A stretch of 6,396 nt of DNA from Flavobacteriaceae bacterium (GCA_030590765.1 JAUVCP010000134.1:1-6396); one strand, 5' to 3'; numbered from the stretch's first letter, positions 1-6,396 are shown. Notes: generated from the sequence alone by a model not told the origin. A program made the numbers and translations.

Positions 1-704
1 GGCAATGCTCTCCTTCCGTAGGTTGCTTCAAATGCATCCAACGCAGCTGATTCAGAAACTGAATCATATATGACATGTTGAACATTTCCAAAACTCTCAT
101 TTAAATTGCTCAATAATTTATGTGTAGATGGGCTTGCTGAAGTACTTGTTAAAACTGCAATAGGCAAGCTAGCAGCTTTTAATTCATTTAATTTCGAAAG
201 GATCTGCTGATCTGCTTTCTCCCAGGAAATTGATTCACCCTCCGCTTTTGGTCCTGCCAATCGACGACTATCATACAAAGAAAGTACAGAAGCCTGTACT
301 CTTGCATTTGTAGATCCATTCTCTGAATCTTTATTTGGTTCAATTTTGATAGGACGACCTTCCCTGACTTTTACTAAAATATTAGCAAAATCAAAACCAT
401 CAGCCATAGTAGTTGCATAATAATCAGCTACTCCTGGAATAATATCGTCTGGTTTGACAACATAAGGAATAGAGTTTATCACAGGACCTTCACATGCTGC
501 TAAAGAAGCAACTGCCGTTGAAAATCCAACATATTTTAAAAAGTCTCTTCGTGAAGTTTCACTGGTTTCTAAAGTTTCTTTATCACCTAAAAATTTATCT
601 GTAGGAAGATCTTCCACAAATTCATTTTTATTTAGCTTTTCAACAATCGAACTATTTTCGTTTAGTTCTTCAACACTTTTCCAGTATTTCTTGTTAGATG
701 CCAT
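1..704 (-). CDS. actB: Alternative complex III iron-sulfur/molybdopterin-like subunit ActB, N-terminal part (runs off left edge)
   Basis: ATG at 704 reading left; 234 codons are present and the frame stays open to base 1, so the C-terminal bulk (family members are about 1000 residues) is missing. The start fits the family: residues 7-14 read YWKSVEEL, the conserved opening of the extended Tat leader of these Bacteroidota oxidoreductases. A twin-arginine motif SRRDFLK lies at 51-57, followed by a short hydrophobic stretch and a lipobox-like LAAC at 68-71, so Cys71 may be lipidated after export. The region after it (VREGRPIKIEPN and onward) resembles the start of the molybdopterin-oxidoreductase fold. 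In known ActB proteins this domain lacks a molybdenum cofactor, while a C-terminal domain holds the Fe-S clusters that pass electrons from quinol. It lies 73 bases downstream of actA on the same strand, which supports the ActB call over a stand-alone molybdoenzyme. The cluster-binding region cannot be checked here. Confidence 0.9.
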   Translation of the reverse strand, partial: MASNKKYWKSVEELNENSSIVEKLNKNEFVEDLPTDKFLGDKETLETSETSRRDFLKYVGFSTAVASLAACEGPVINSIPYVVKPDDIIPGVADYYATTMADGFDFANILVKVREGRPIKIEPNKDSENGSTNARVQASVLSLYDSRRLAGPKAEGESISWEKADQQILSKLNELKAASLPIAVLTSTSASPSTHKLLSNLNESFGNVQHVIYDSVSESAALDAFEATYGRRAL

Positions 705-777
705 TTATAATTTTTTATTTAATGATTTAAAGATTTATTGTTTAAATCTTCTTGATTTTAATTTTTAATCACTTTTT

Positions 778-2274
778 TTAGTAGTGACACTTACCGCATT
801 CTTTACCACCTAATTGAGCGATAGTTACTTGTTCTACACCGAATTTCTTAGCCAATTCATCATGAATTTTTGCATAATACTCATTGCCTTTCAAATCAAC
901 ATTTGTCTCTATATGACATTCCAGACACCAGTTCATGGTTAAAGGTGAGTATTGATATACCTCTTCCATTTCCTCAACCGGACCATGACACTCTTGACAC
1001 TCTAATCCTGCAACAGTAACATGCTGCGAGTGGTTATAATAAACAAAATCAGGTAGATTATGAACTCTTACCCATTTAATAGGCTTTTGTTCATAATTTT
1101 CTTTATAAACCAATTTTTCTGGATCCCAACCTATTGCGTCATAAATTTTATGTATTTCAGTATCATAGAATTCTTTTTCTTTTTCTGATTTAACAGGACC
1201 AGTATATTCTGAAATACTTTTATGACAATTCATACAAACATTTACTGAAGGAATACCTGAAGTTTTACTGTTTTTTGCAGAAGAGTGACAATACTCACAA
1301 TCAATTTTATTATCACCAGCATGAATCTTATGATCAAATGCAATTGGCTGAATTGGTTGATAATCTTGATCAACACCAATTTTGAATAAGGCTTCAAATA
1401 AAATATAAGTTCCTAAAAGCATCACAAAAATTGTAGTTACAATTTTCAAAAAACCACTATTACTTGCAATAAATACCCATGCTGCCAGTAATAAAATTAC
1501 AAAGACAACCAGATAACTAATCCATGCTGTTGAACTCTTTGAAGTTGCAACCATATTACTTTCTGCTGCTTGAGTTGTAGCAACTTGTTTTACATCACCA
1601 ACAGAAGTGTATGCTAAAATAGCATCAATATCATCTTCAGAAAACTGTGGATATGGAGTCATTGGCATACCATTGAACTCATTAAAAATATCAATAGCAT
1701 CTTTATCACCACTTGCACGTAAAGCATTATTATCTTTAATCCATGCGTGTAACCATTCCTTTGATCTTTTATCAGCTACATTAGCTAGTGCTGGACCGAT
1801 TAATTTTTTGTCTAATTTATGACATGCCGCACAATTTGCCTGAAAAAGTTTTTTACCTAAAGCAACTTTAGGATCAGCTGCCTGACTTGATGCAACATCT
1901 TCTTTAACTGCAACAGGTTTATCATCTGTATAAGCAAGAATATCATCAATATCCTGATCAGAAAACTGTGGATATGCAATCATTGGCATTCCATTATACT
2001 CCTTAAATATATCTATAGCATCTTTGTCACCACTGGCTCTTAGGGCATTATTATCCCTAATCCAAGAATGTAACCACTCTCTATTTCTTTTCTCACTTAC
2101 ACCTTTTAGTGGCGGACCTATAAGTTTCTTATCTAACTTATGACAGGCTGCACAATTCGCATTGTATAATTTTTTCCCGTTAACCGCATCGCCTTGCTGG
2201 GCAGATAAATTTATCGATAATAAAAAAAGAAAAGATAGTCCGGTTAATAATTTTTTTAATGTACTGCTTTGCAT
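778..2274 (-). CDS. actA: Alternative complex III multihaem cytochrome c subunit ActA with two N-terminal monohaem domains (seven haem sites)
   Basis: A 498-residue exported cytochrome, the electron-transfer subunit of the quinol-oxidising alternative complex III. Residues 1-25 form a Sec signal peptide (KK, then a Leu/Phe-rich core, ending LSA before QQ). Two class I cytochrome c domains follow, with CAACH at 41-45 and 148-152 and NGMPM at 94-98 and 201-205 supplying likely Met ligands. A low-complexity linker leads to two hydrophobic segments (about 251-269 and 275-297). The C-terminal pentahaem domain has CXXCH at 326, 347, 426, 450 and 493, the ActA signature. ATG at 2274 gives an intact signal peptide, and an in-frame stop lies upstream. 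It is the first gene of the act operon, with actB next. From memory, flavobacterial ActA often carries one N-terminal monohaem domain; two, about 79% identical, is the odd point. The protein is otherwise intact. The ActA call is firm; the total haem number rests on all CXXCH sites being used. Confidence 0.93.
   Translation of the reverse strand: MQSSTLKKLLTGLSFLFLLSINLSAQQGDAVNGKKLYNANCAACHKLDKKLIGPPLKGVSEKRNREWLHSWIRDNNALRASGDKDAIDIFKEYNGMPMIAYPQFSDQDIDDILAYTDDKPVAVKEDVASSQAADPKVALGKKLFQANCAACHKLDKKLIGPALANVADKRSKEWLHAWIKDNNALRASGDKDAIDIFNEFNGMPMTPYPQFSEDDIDAILAYTSVGDVKQVATTQAAESNMVATSKSSTAWISYLVVFVILLLAAWVFIASNSGFLKIVTTIFVMLLGTYILFEALFKIGVDQDYQPIQPIAFDHKIHAGDNKIDCEYCHSSAKNSKTSGIPSVNVCMNCHKSISEYTGPVKSEKEKEFYDTEIHKIYDAIGWDPEKLVYKENYEQKPIKWVRVHNLPDFVYYNHSQHVTVAGLECQECHGPVEEMEEVYQYSPLTMNWCLECHIETNVDLKGNEYYAKIHDELAKKFGVEQVTIAQLGGKECGKCHY
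1606..2178 (-). repeat. Tandem duplication of a cytochrome c domain inside actA
   Basis: ActA residues 33-116 (1927-2178) and 140-223 (1606-1857) align without gaps over 84 residues. By my hand count 66 are identical (about 79%). Both copies keep the haem site CAACH, KLDKKLIGP, the WLHxWI motif, the ALRASGDKDAIDIF block, and NGMPM with the following YPQFS. The repeat unit is 107 residues including the linker. At DNA level the copies differ at many third codon positions even where the protein is identical, for example in the codons for KLDKKLI. This points to an old duplication held by selection on the protein, not a fresh duplication or an assembly error. Confidence 0.9.
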
Positions 2275-2367
2275 TACAACTTTTATTTGGGTTATTTATG
2301 TTTTACACGATAGCACTCCTTATAAAAGATTGTGAAGGTGTACTATTTATCTAAAAATTAATTAAAC

Positions 2368-2381
2368 ATGACAATTGTCAT
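2368..2381. promoter_or_regulatory. Perfect 14-bp palindrome ATGACAATTGTCAT, candidate operator of the act operon
   Basis: The two halves, ATGAC and GTCAT, are perfect inverted repeats around AATT, a 5-4-5 layout. This spacing is the same as in binding sites of CRP/FNR-family regulators (FNR: TTGAT-N4-ATCAA), although the half-site bases differ. It lies about 14-27 bases downstream of the expected transcription start of the act promoter, where a bound protein could block transcription. As RNA it would form only a five-base stem with a four-base loop, so a DNA operator is the better reading. The regulator is unknown and function is inferred from symmetry and position only. Confidence 0.4.
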
Positions 2382-2399
2382 CTATTAAATTAGATTCTA

Positions 2400-2429
2400 C
2401 AAAAATACATTTTATAGTTTATGGTCAAA
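2400..2429 (-). promoter_or_regulatory. Bacteroidota-type promoter for actA-actB
   Basis: Read on the minus strand, TTTG (2429-2426) is followed by 18 bases and then TATTTTTG (2407-2400). This is an exact match to the Bacteroidota -33 (TTTG) and -7 (TAnnTTTG) elements at a normal spacing. Transcription should start near 2394-2396, giving a leader of about 120 bases before the actA ATG at 2274. The leader contains the 14-bp palindrome at 2368-2381. No other equally good match was found on this strand in the 255-base gap. Confidence 0.65.
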
Positions 2430-2462
2430 GTGTTATTATTATGTTAAAGTTAATTTATAACC

Positions 2463-2479
2463 ATTCTAAATAATAGAAT
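2463..2479. repeat. Short inverted repeat ATTCTA-N5-TAGAAT in the divergent control region
   Basis: Perfect six-base arms at 2463-2468 and 2474-2479 are separated by AATAA. The right arm touches the candidate TTTG element of the rightward promoter at 2479-2482, so a protein bound here could affect that promoter. The arms are AT-rich and short, so chance is a real alternative. Confidence 0.25.
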
Positions 2480-2513
2480 TTGTATGCTATTTTAAAACAT
2501 TCTTTTAGATTTG
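2479..2513 (+). promoter_or_regulatory. Candidate Bacteroidota-type promoter for the SPOR-ruvB-queG unit
   Basis: TTTG at 2479-2482, then 23 bases, then TAGATTTG at 2506-2513, an exact TAnnTTTG match. The spacing is at the long end of the reported range. The -7 element ends only 16 bases before the ATG at 2530, so the leader would be about ten bases. The gene's start is fixed by its signal peptide, so a very short leader is a consequence of this call and a weakness of it. Confidence 0.45.
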
Positions 2514-2529
2514 TAAAAAATATAATTTT

Positions 2530-2937
2530 ATGTGGATTTTAAACAGAAAAAAAGTTTATTTGACCGTTATACTTATGACATTTATTTCCTTAATTGGTTT
2601 TACTCAACAGAAAGAAGGTGTAGTTAAGATAGAGACCAGTGCCGAAATTGATGAGATCATAGCCAAAAAAAAGCAATTCAACAAAAGTCTGAAAAAAGTT
2701 AATGGTTATAAAATTCAATTATTTTATGGTAATGAAAAAAACTCACACAAGATAAAAGAGGAATCTGAAGCTCTTTTTCCTGATATAAGTACAAAAATCA
2801 TTTTCAGTTCACCACAATGGAAAGTACAGGTTGGAAATTACAGAACGCGATTAGAAGCCGACAGGAATCTTATTGATATTAAAAAAGAATATCCAGGCGC
2901 CATAGTGATTGCATCAGAAATTGATATTGACAATTAA
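2530..2937 (+). CDS. Small exported SPOR-domain protein
   Basis: A 135-residue protein. Residues 1 to about 25 look like a Sec signal peptide (NRKK, then a hydrophobic core [16 protein letters not shown], then TQQ), with no lipobox Cys and no second membrane segment, so it is probably periplasmic. A charged, helix-prone stretch (about 33-57) leads to a SPOR-like domain at 59-130. It starts GYKIQLFYG and has the matching second half [31 protein letters not shown], the usual beta-alpha-beta repeat with the G-x-[YF]-x-x-x-x-x-A pattern. SPOR domains bind peptidoglycan strands stripped of stem peptides, often at division sites; whether this short single-domain form does so is inferred. ATG at 2530 is the only start that keeps the full signal peptide. 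It is divergent from actA and 17 bases before ruvB, so it probably heads that transcription unit. No specific gene name can be assigned. Confidence 0.85.
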   Translation: MWILNRKKVYLTVILMTFISLIGFTQQKEGVVKIETSAEIDEIIAKKKQFNKSLKKVNGYKIQLFYGNEKNSHKIKEESEALFPDISTKIIFSSPQWKVQVGNYRTRLEADRNLIDIKKEYPGAIVIASEIDIDN

Positions 2938-2954
2938 TTCTTATAATTATTACT

Positions 2955-3977
2955 ATGAATGAAAACCTAGATGCTACCAACAATAATTTCAATCAGGAAG
3001 AAATTGAAGCCGAAAAAAAATTACGACCACTTTCTTTCGATGATTTTACAGGTCAGGATCAGGTTTTAGAAAATCTAAAAGTATTTGTTGAAGCGGCAAA
3101 CCTTAGAGAGGAAGCATTAGATCATACACTTTTTCATGGCCCTCCCGGATTAGGGAAAACCACACTTGCTCATATTCTTGCAAATGAATTAAAAACCAAT
3201 ATCAAAGTTACTTCGGGTCCTGTTTTAGATAAACCTGGTGATTTGGCTGGATTACTAACCAATTTAGGACAAAGGGATGTTTTATTTATTGATGAAATTC
3301 ACCGATTGAGTCCGGTTATTGAAGAATATTTGTATTCTGCAATGGAAGATTATAAAATTGATATCATGATCGAGTCCGGGCCAAATGCCCGTTCAGTTCA
3401 GATTAATTTAGAGCCTTTTACGTTAATTGGTGCCACAACCCGATCAGGTTTATTAACTGCTCCTATGAGGGCTCGTTTTGGAATCAGTAGCCGATTACAT
3501 TATTATAGCACTGAATTATTGACCGATATTGTTCAAAGAAGTTCCAGCATATTAAAAGTTGCTAATTCAATGGAAGCTTCCATTGAAATTGCTGGAAGAA
3601 GCCGAGGTACACCTCGTATTGCAAATGCCTTGTTAAGAAGAGTAAGAGATTTTGCTCAAATAAAAGGCAATGGTAAAATTGATATTAAAATAGCAAAATA
3701 TGCTTTAAATGCACTTCATGTAGATACACATGGACTGGATGAAATGGATAATAAGATCCTACTTACCATCATAGAAAAATTCAAAGGCGGACCTGTTGGC
3801 ATCAGTACTATTGCAACAGCAGTTGGAGAAAATGTAGAAACTATTGAAGAAGTTTATGAGCCGTTTTTGATACAGGAAGGATTTATTATGCGAACTCCAA
3901 GAGGGAGAGAAGTTACCGAATTAGCTTATAAACATTTAGGTAAAATAAAAGGTAATATTCAGGGAGGATTGTTTTAG
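2955..3977 (+). CDS. ruvB: Holliday junction branch-migration ATPase RuvB
   Basis: 340 residues, a normal length. RuvB hexamers act as the motor that, with RuvA, drives Holliday junction migration in recombinational repair before RuvC cuts. Visible motifs are [11 protein letters not shown] at 24-34; Walker A GPPGLGKT at 62-69; [17 protein letters not shown] at 88-104; Walker B LFIDEIH at 110-116; sensor 1 GATTRSG at 159-165; the arginine-finger region MRARFGI at 171-177; sensor 2 [12 protein letters not shown] at 218-229; and the C-terminal winged-helix DNA-binding end with RTPRGRE at 313-319. No key residue is missing. ATG at 2955 gives a 20-residue Asn/Glu-rich N-terminal extension before the conserved core, as often seen in this phylum. 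It begins 17 bases after the SPOR gene and is followed after 30 bases by the zinc-ribbon gene. ruvA is not in the window. Confidence 0.98.
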   Translation: MNENLDATNNNFNQEEIEAEKKLRPLSFDDFTGQDQVLENLKVFVEAANLREEALDHTLFHGPPGLGKTTLAHILANELKTNIKVTSGPVLDKPGDLAGLLTNLGQRDVLFIDEIHRLSPVIEEYLYSAMEDYKIDIMIESGPNARSVQINLEPFTLIGATTRSGLLTAPMRARFGISSRLHYYSTELLTDIVQRSSSILKVANSMEASIEIAGRSRGTPRIANALLRRVRDFAQIKGNGKIDIKIAKYALNALHVDTHGLDEMDNKILLTIIEKFKGGPVGISTIATAVGENVETIEEVYEPFLIQEGFIMRTPRGREVTELAYKHLGKIKGNIQGGLF

Positions 3978-4007
3978 AGCTTCACATGATTATTAATAAA
4001 TATAACA

Positions 4008-4226
4008 ATGGGAATATTTTCTAAAGAAAAAGAAGCAGAACAAATATTTGTAAAAGGTAAAAAATTAAATTGTGATATTTGCGAACACGATAAATTTATT
4101 CATCGCGAAGCTCAGTTAAATACTAAAGCCTTCAGCATGATGAATATTGATTGGGCTAACAAATCGGCCAATTGCTATGTTTGTGACAATTGCAGCAATA
4201 TAAAATGGTTTTTGGAAAAATTATAA
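4008..4226 (+). CDS. Small zinc-ribbon protein of unknown function
   Basis: A 72-residue cytoplasmic protein with no signal peptide or membrane segment. Five cysteines are arranged as C22-x2-C25 and C56-x2-C59-x2-C62. Either C56/C59 or C59/C62 would complete a four-Cys zinc site with the first pair about 30 residues away. The order (CDIC, then HREAQLNTKAF, then CYVCDNCSNIKWF at the end) recalls small nucleic-acid-binding-type zinc ribbons that end in a C-x2-C-G-Y-like turn (such as DUF2082), but the Gly is replaced and I could not confirm the family. The start ATGGGAATATTT is the first ATG in frame, and the Lys/Glu-rich N-terminus is plausible. It sits between ruvB (30 bases) and queG (3 bases after its TAA), probably cotranscribed. 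Its TAA is in the same reading frame as queG. Function unknown; a link to RNA/tRNA biology would be a guess from position. Confidence 0.75.
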   Translation: MGIFSKEKEAEQIFVKGKKLNCDICEHDKFIHREAQLNTKAFSMMNIDWANKSANCYVCDNCSNIKWFLEKL

Positions 4227-4229
4227 AGC

Positions 4230-5156
4230 CTGAACAATAAAGAAAAATATACCTCATTAATCAAAACCGAAGCCAATCGCCTCGGTTTTTCTTCCTGCGG
4301 AATTGCCAGAGCCGAATTTTTAGAAGAGGAAGCTCCAAGATTAGAAAAGTGGCTACAAAATGGTTTTCATGGAGAAATGAGCTATATGGAAAACCATTTT
4401 GACAAAAGGTTAGATCCAACACTTTTGGTTCCCGGAGCAAAATCAGTAATAAGTTTGCAATACAATTACTTTACAGATAAAGAGCAGCATTCAAATACTT
4501 ATAAAATTTCAAAATATGCCTATGGTGAAGATTATCACCATATTATAAAAGCAAAACTTTATGAACTTTTAAATTTTATTACTACAAATATAGGTGAAGT
4601 AGATGCCCGGGTTTTCACTGATTCTGCACCAGTTTTAGAACGGGCATGGGCAAAAAAAAGTGGATTGGGTTGGATTGGTAAGCACTCCTTGCTAATTACA
4701 AAACAAAAAGGCTCTTTTTCATTTTTAGCAGAAATAATTCTGGATCTTGAACTGGTTTATGACAATACATTTAAAACCGATCATTGTGGTAGTTGTACAA
4801 GATGTGTTGATGCCTGTCCAACGGAAGCAATCTTACCAAATAATTCAATTGATGGAAGTAAATGTATATCCTACTTAACCATTGAATTGAAAAATGAGAT
4901 TCCTTCATCCATGAAAAGAAAATTTGACAACTGGATATTCGGTTGTGATATCTGTCAGGATGTTTGTCCGTGGAATCGCTTCTCTTTACCACATAACGAA
5001 CCAAAATTTGAACCACATCCTGATCTTTTACAAATGACCAAAAGAGATTGGATTGAAATAACGGAAGATCTTTTTAAAAAAATATTTAAAAAATCAGCAG
5101 TAAAACGAACCAAGTTTACAGGGTTGAAACGTAACATTAGTTTCCTTAAAACATGA
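4230..5156 (+). CDS. queG: Epoxyqueuosine reductase QueG, apparently starting at CTG
   Basis: QueG uses cobalamin and two [4Fe-4S] clusters to reduce epoxyqueuosine to queuosine in the wobble position of GUN-anticodon tRNAs, in the cytoplasm. Numbered from CTG 4230 (308 residues): [16 protein letters not shown] at 48-63; TDSAPVLER at 130-138, whose Asp is the proposed acid catalyst; [10 protein letters not shown] at 147-156; cluster cysteines C186, C189, C192, C196 followed by Pro, then C212, C239, C242 and C246 with CPWN. The first in-frame ATG (4377) would remove 49 residues, including the conserved N-terminal SCGIA region and the start of the MSYM motif. The frame is open and family-like from 4230, where CTG is followed by NNKEKY, close to the usual flavobacterial opening after Met as I recall it. 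The preceding gene's TAA (4224-4226) is in frame. Identity is firm; the CTG start is inferred. Confidence 0.95.
   Translation: MNNKEKYTSLIKTEANRLGFSSCGIARAEFLEEEAPRLEKWLQNGFHGEMSYMENHFDKRLDPTLLVPGAKSVISLQYNYFTDKEQHSNTYKISKYAYGEDYHHIIKAKLYELLNFITTNIGEVDARVFTDSAPVLERAWAKKSGLGWIGKHSLLITKQKGSFSFLAEIILDLELVYDNTFKTDHCGSCTRCVDACPTEAILPNNSIDGSKCISYLTIELKNEIPSSMKRKFDNWIFGCDICQDVCPWNRFSLPHNEPKFEPHPDLLQMTKRDWIEITEDLFKKIFKKSAVKRTKFTGLKRNISFLKT
4263..4289 (+). terminator. Terminator-like hairpin inside the first codons of queG (possible attenuator)
   Basis: AAAACCGA (4263-4270) and TCGGTTTT (4282-4289) form a perfect eight-base-pair stem with an 11-base loop, and the right arm runs into a T-rich stretch (TTTTTCTT). 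It begins 36 bases after the zinc-ribbon gene's stop, where a terminator would be expected. It nevertheless lies in queG codons 12-20, whose amino acids look conserved. Only three of eight pairs are G-C, so it may be weak or accidental. If real it would reduce queG expression relative to ruvB. Confidence 0.25.
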
Positions 5157-5162
5157 TATTTG

Positions 5163-5195
5163 TTGGCTTTCTTCATAATTAAACAACTAATTTTG
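5163..5195 (+). promoter_or_regulatory. Candidate Bacteroidota-type promoter for maeB
   Basis: TTG at 5163-5165 (preceded by another TTTG at 5159-5162), then 22 bases, then TAATTTTG at 5188-5195, an exact TAnnTTTG match. Transcription would start near 5200, leaving a leader of about 20 A-rich bases before the ATG at 5220. The 63-base gap after queG, larger than the upstream gaps, agrees with a separate promoter. Confidence 0.5.
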
Positions 5196-5219
5196 TAATG
5201 GTTTTTAAATCTAAACAAA

Positions 5220-6396
5220 ATGAGCAAGAAAATAAATAAAAAAGACGCCTTACATTATCACGAATTTCCAACTCCAGGTAAAATTCAAGTTGTTCCAACA
5301 AAAAAACATGCTACACAACGAGACTTAGGTCTAGCATATTCCCCCGGCGTTGCTGATCCTTGTTTAGAAATTGAAAAAAATCCAGAAAACAGTTATAAAT
5401 ATACTTCAAAAGGAAATCTAGTTGCTGTAATATCAAACGGTACTGCAGTTCTTGGTTTGGGAGATATAGGTCCTGCCGCCTCTAAACCTGTTATGGAGGG
5501 AAAGGGTCTGTTATTTAAGATCTTTGCAGATATTGATGTATTTGATATTGAAGTTGATGAAACTGATGTTGATAAATTTATTGAAACGGTCAAAGCAATA
5601 TCTCCAACATTTGGAGGAATAAATTTAGAAGATATAAAAGCTCCTGAAGCGTTTGAAATAGAAAGAAGATTAAAAGAGGAACTGGATATTCCGGTTATGC
5701 ACGATGATCAGCACGGAACAGCCATCATTTCAACAGCAGCATTAAAAAATGCTATAGAAATTACCAATAAAAATATTTCTGAAGTGAAAATTGTAGTTAA
5801 TGGCGCAGGAGCCGCGGCAGTTTCCTGTACAAAACTTTATAAAAAACTTGGTGTAAAAAGCGAGAATATTATAATGTGCGATAGCAAAGGTGTGATTCGT
5901 AAAGACAGAGACAATCTTTCTTCTCAAAAAGCTGAATTTGCAACGGACAGTGATTTCCATACACTTGAAGAAGCTATGATAGGTTCAGATGTTTTCATAG
6001 GCTTATCCATAGGAAATGTCGTCAGTACAAAAATGGTACAATCAATGGCTAAAGATCCTATTGTTTTTGCCATGGCAAATCCAACTCCTGAAATAGATTA
6101 TAATACCGCCATTAAAGCAAGAAAAGATATTATTATGGCAACAGGACGATCTGATTATCCAAATCAGGTGAACAATGTACTGGGATTTCCATTTATTTTT
6201 AGAGGAGCCTTAGATGTAAGAGCTACAAAAATTAATGAAGAAATGAAAATGGCTGCTGTACATGCATTGGCAAATCTTGCAAAAGAAATTGTTCCTGAGC
6301 AGGTTAATATTGCATATCATGAAAAGAACATTCATTTTGGAAAAGAATACATCATTCCAAAACCATTTGATCTGCGATTGATTTATGAAATTCCAC
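5220..6396 (+). CDS. maeB: NADP-dependent malic enzyme, MaeB type, N-terminal part (runs off right edge)
   Basis: ATG at 5220; 392 codons are present and the frame is open to the last base. The enzyme decarboxylates malate to pyruvate and CO2 while making NADPH, in the cytoplasm. Motifs are [13 protein letters not shown] at 39-51 with the catalytic Tyr40; [23 protein letters not shown] from 73, with the catalytic-type Lys95; metal ligands in NLEDI (Glu137, Asp138) and in HDDQHGTA at 161-168; and a Rossmann turn NGAGAAA at 194-200 for the nucleotide. ANPTPEI and the [20 protein letters not shown] block follow. These match the long MaeB type, which usually continues with an inactive phosphotransacetylase-like domain to about 760 residues. 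That part would lie beyond the window, so the MaeB form is inferred from sequence similarity. NADP rather than NAD use cannot be read with certainty. Nothing looks broken. Confidence 0.95.
   Translation, partial: MSKKINKKDALHYHEFPTPGKIQVVPTKKHATQRDLGLAYSPGVADPCLEIEKNPENSYKYTSKGNLVAVISNGTAVLGLGDIGPAASKPVMEGKGLLFKIFADIDVFDIEVDETDVDKFIETVKAISPTFGGINLEDIKAPEAFEIERRLKEELDIPVMHDDQHGTAIISTAALKNAIEITNKNISEVKIVVNGAGAAAVSCTKLYKKLGVKSENIIMCDSKGVIRKDRDNLSSQKAEFATDSDFHTLEEAMIGSDVFIGLSIGNVVSTKMVQSMAKDPIVFAMANPTPEIDYNTAIKARKDIIMATGRSDYPNQVNNVLGFPFIFRGALDVRATKINEEMKMAAVHALANLAKEIVPEQVNIAYHEKNIHFGKEYIIPKPFDLRLIYEIP

Noticed and set aside
730..750. Eight-base inverted repeat (AAGATTTA / TAAATCTT) with a five-base loop between actA and actB
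   Set aside because: The stem has one G-C pair in a nearly pure A/T gap, where such repeats arise easily by chance, and no T-tract in the operon direction makes it a terminator.
1607..1822. Open frame of 71 codons on the plus strand inside actA
   Set aside because: It is antisense to the conserved second cytochrome domain and its translation has no recognisable domain; it is a shadow of actA.
2303..2321. Shine-Dalgarno-like AAGGAG on the minus strand followed by GTG and TAA, in the act leader
   Set aside because: The GTG is followed at once by a stop, it is about 40 bases before the actA start, and this phylum rarely uses such sites; most likely chance.
2358..2381. Seven-codon open frame (MTIVMFN) in the act leader
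   Set aside because: Its start lies within the palindrome, it has no amino-acid bias of a leader peptide, and tiny frames are expected by chance.
4377..5156. queG starting at ATG 4377
   Set aside because: It would remove 49 residues of family-like sequence and begin inside the conserved MSYM motif, so an upstream start is far more likely.
4771..5227. Two overlapping minus-strand open frames (81 and 90 codons) across queG
   Set aside because: They lie opposite the conserved Fe-S cluster region of queG and have composition typical of antisense frames, with no domain.
5393..5960. Two minus-strand open frames (66 and 72 codons) in maeB
   Set aside because: Both are opposite conserved malic-enzyme sequence; the Ser/Thr-rich and Phe-rich translations are by-products of maeB codon use.

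Overview
The window looks like an AT-rich chromosome segment of a Bacteroidota bacterium, most likely Flavobacteriales or a close relative. The reasons are an alternative complex III (act) operon, promoter-like sequences of the Bacteroidota type (TTTG/TTG then TAnnTTTG) rather than sigma70 type, no Shine-Dalgarno sequence before most starts, and protein sequences for RuvB, QueG and MaeB that resemble flavobacterial ones. I could run no database search, so the taxonomy rests on recognition only.

Left arm (minus strand, 1-2274): actA is complete and the 5' part of actB runs off the left edge. Together they begin an act operon, which encodes the quinol:acceptor oxidoreductase that replaces the cytochrome bc1 complex. 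ActA here carries seven CXXCH haem sites: two tandem class I monohaem domains, two membrane helices and a pentahaem domain. ActB begins with the extended Tat-type leader typical of this subunit.

Centre (2275-2529): a 255-base divergent control region. It holds a very good Bacteroidota promoter facing actA (2429 to 2400), a perfect 14-bp palindrome just downstream of its expected transcription start, a fair promoter facing right, and a short inverted repeat. I see no gene in it.

Right arm (plus strand, 2530-6396): a small secreted SPOR-domain protein, ruvB, a small zinc-ribbon protein and queG follow each other with gaps of 17, 30 and 3 bases and look like one transcription unit. maeB (malic enzyme) follows after 63 bases with its own candidate promoter and runs off the right edge. 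The genes are housekeeping genes: recombination (RuvB), tRNA queuosine modification (QueG), envelope/peptidoglycan (SPOR), and malate to pyruvate (MaeB).

No phage, transposon, CRISPR array, RNA gene or defence system is visible, and I do not see a new multi-gene system. The points most worth a second look are the tandem duplication that makes ActA heptahaem, the operator-like palindrome at the act promoter, and the start of queG. The last has no ATG at the right place, appears to use CTG, lies in frame behind the upstream gene's TAA, and has a terminator-like hairpin inside its first codons.
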